A DNA stretch of 64,000 nt, from contig NC_088101.1 in the NCBI RefSeq assembly GCF_036370855.1, positions 67,765,559 through 67,829,558 of the forward strand, given 5' to 3'. The DNA is from Dromaius novaehollandiae. Taxonomy: Eukaryota > Chordata > Aves > Casuariiformes > Dromaiidae. The notes under the pieces are model-generated. The model saw only the letters and a program-made list of their open reading frames with translations. It was not told the DNA's origin and searched no databases. The position numbers and the translations under genes were made by a program. Shown here one piece after another: positions 63,701 to 64,000 of this stretch. The first letter of the stretch is position 1. Each line of letters begins with the position of its first letter.

Positions 63701-64000
63701 GGGGCAGGTTTGGAAGCCTGAGGTATTTTTCACTTCTGTTTTGTATTTTTTCCATTTACACCGGAAACTCCCTCTGCGGGGTGGGAAAGACAAACTTCCC
63801 TACAGCTAAATACAAGAACATGTATATGACACAAAAGCCATGAAGTCTTCAATGTTTCCATACCTTAACAAAAAAAGTGAAAGCAGTAGACCAAAACTGC
63901 AACAGTGAGGTAACAAAATTTAATTTTCCTACCTCTAGAATTTCTTCAAGCAACAAAAGTCAGTTTTGCCTTAGTAGAAGATTCAAGAAAGCAGAAGGGA

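Larger units (their letters stand above)
44482..64000 (-). other. RBPJ: RBPJ intron 1 (3' part; continues beyond window)
   Basis: At least 19.5 kb upstream of exon 2, AT-rich and without a CpG island. I found no match on the - strand to the N-terminal exon peptides known from mammals, so the first exon and promoter should lie further out. It contains the CR1 at about 58185-59862 and the simple repeats listed separately. Confidence 0.75.

Noticed and set aside
63618..63809. Possible RBPJ first exon or promoter (slight GC rise, TGGGAA-type RBPJ core near 63783)
   Set aside because: It is on the wrong strand for RBPJ, the translation does not match known first-exon peptides, and the short core motif is frequent by chance.

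Overview
This is vertebrate nuclear DNA, most likely from a bird. Three things support that: intron-split genes with canonical GT/AG junctions, very few interspersed repeats, and CR1-type LINEs as the only transposons I recognise. The two genes are CCKAR (cholecystokinin type A receptor), of which only the 3' end is present on the + strand at 1-476, and RBPJ (CSL, the DNA-binding effector of Notch), on the - strand from its stop codon at 20354 up to coding exon 2 at 44443-44481. They converge tail to tail, as their human orthologues do on 4p15.

Layout. 1-610: last part of CCKAR (end of intracellular loop 3, TM6, TM7, C-terminal tail), stop codon and a poly(A) signal. 611-about 16.5 kb: intergenic DNA with no recognised gene. 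It holds two GC- and CpG-rich patches (about 2.56-2.90 and 3.64-4.11 kb), a G-quadruplex-type tract, a hexamer minisatellite, a 24-bp near-perfect palindrome and two unexplained coding-like stretches near 13 kb. About 16.5-20.35 kb: probable long 3' UTR of RBPJ, end uncertain. 20354-44481: ten RBPJ coding exons whose phases join without a break into 480 residues (human residues 21-500 by family numbering), covering the N-terminal Rel-like domain, the beta-trefoil domain and the C-terminal IPT/TIG domain. 44482-64000: the start of a very long first intron. The RBPJ first exon and promoter lie beyond the window.

Transposon remnants are an old, heavily mutated CR1/L3-type fragment (about 22975-23690, RBPJ intron 8) and a better preserved but dead 5'-truncated CR1 (about 58185-59862, intron 1). 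Both lie on the + strand, antisense to RBPJ. Simple repeats are scattered through the introns, including a (GA)n/(TC)n palindrome, three poly-G runs all on the + strand and a 59-nt all-purine tract.

Functionally the two genes are unrelated neighbours: a peptide-hormone GPCR and a nuclear transcription factor. I found no operon-like or mobile gene system, CRISPR array, tRNA or rRNA, and no clearly novel biological system. The least explained sequences are the orphan GC-rich island pair, the palindrome at 12.13 kb and the coding-like segment at 13.34-13.51 kb. All matches to families are from recognition, not from a database search.
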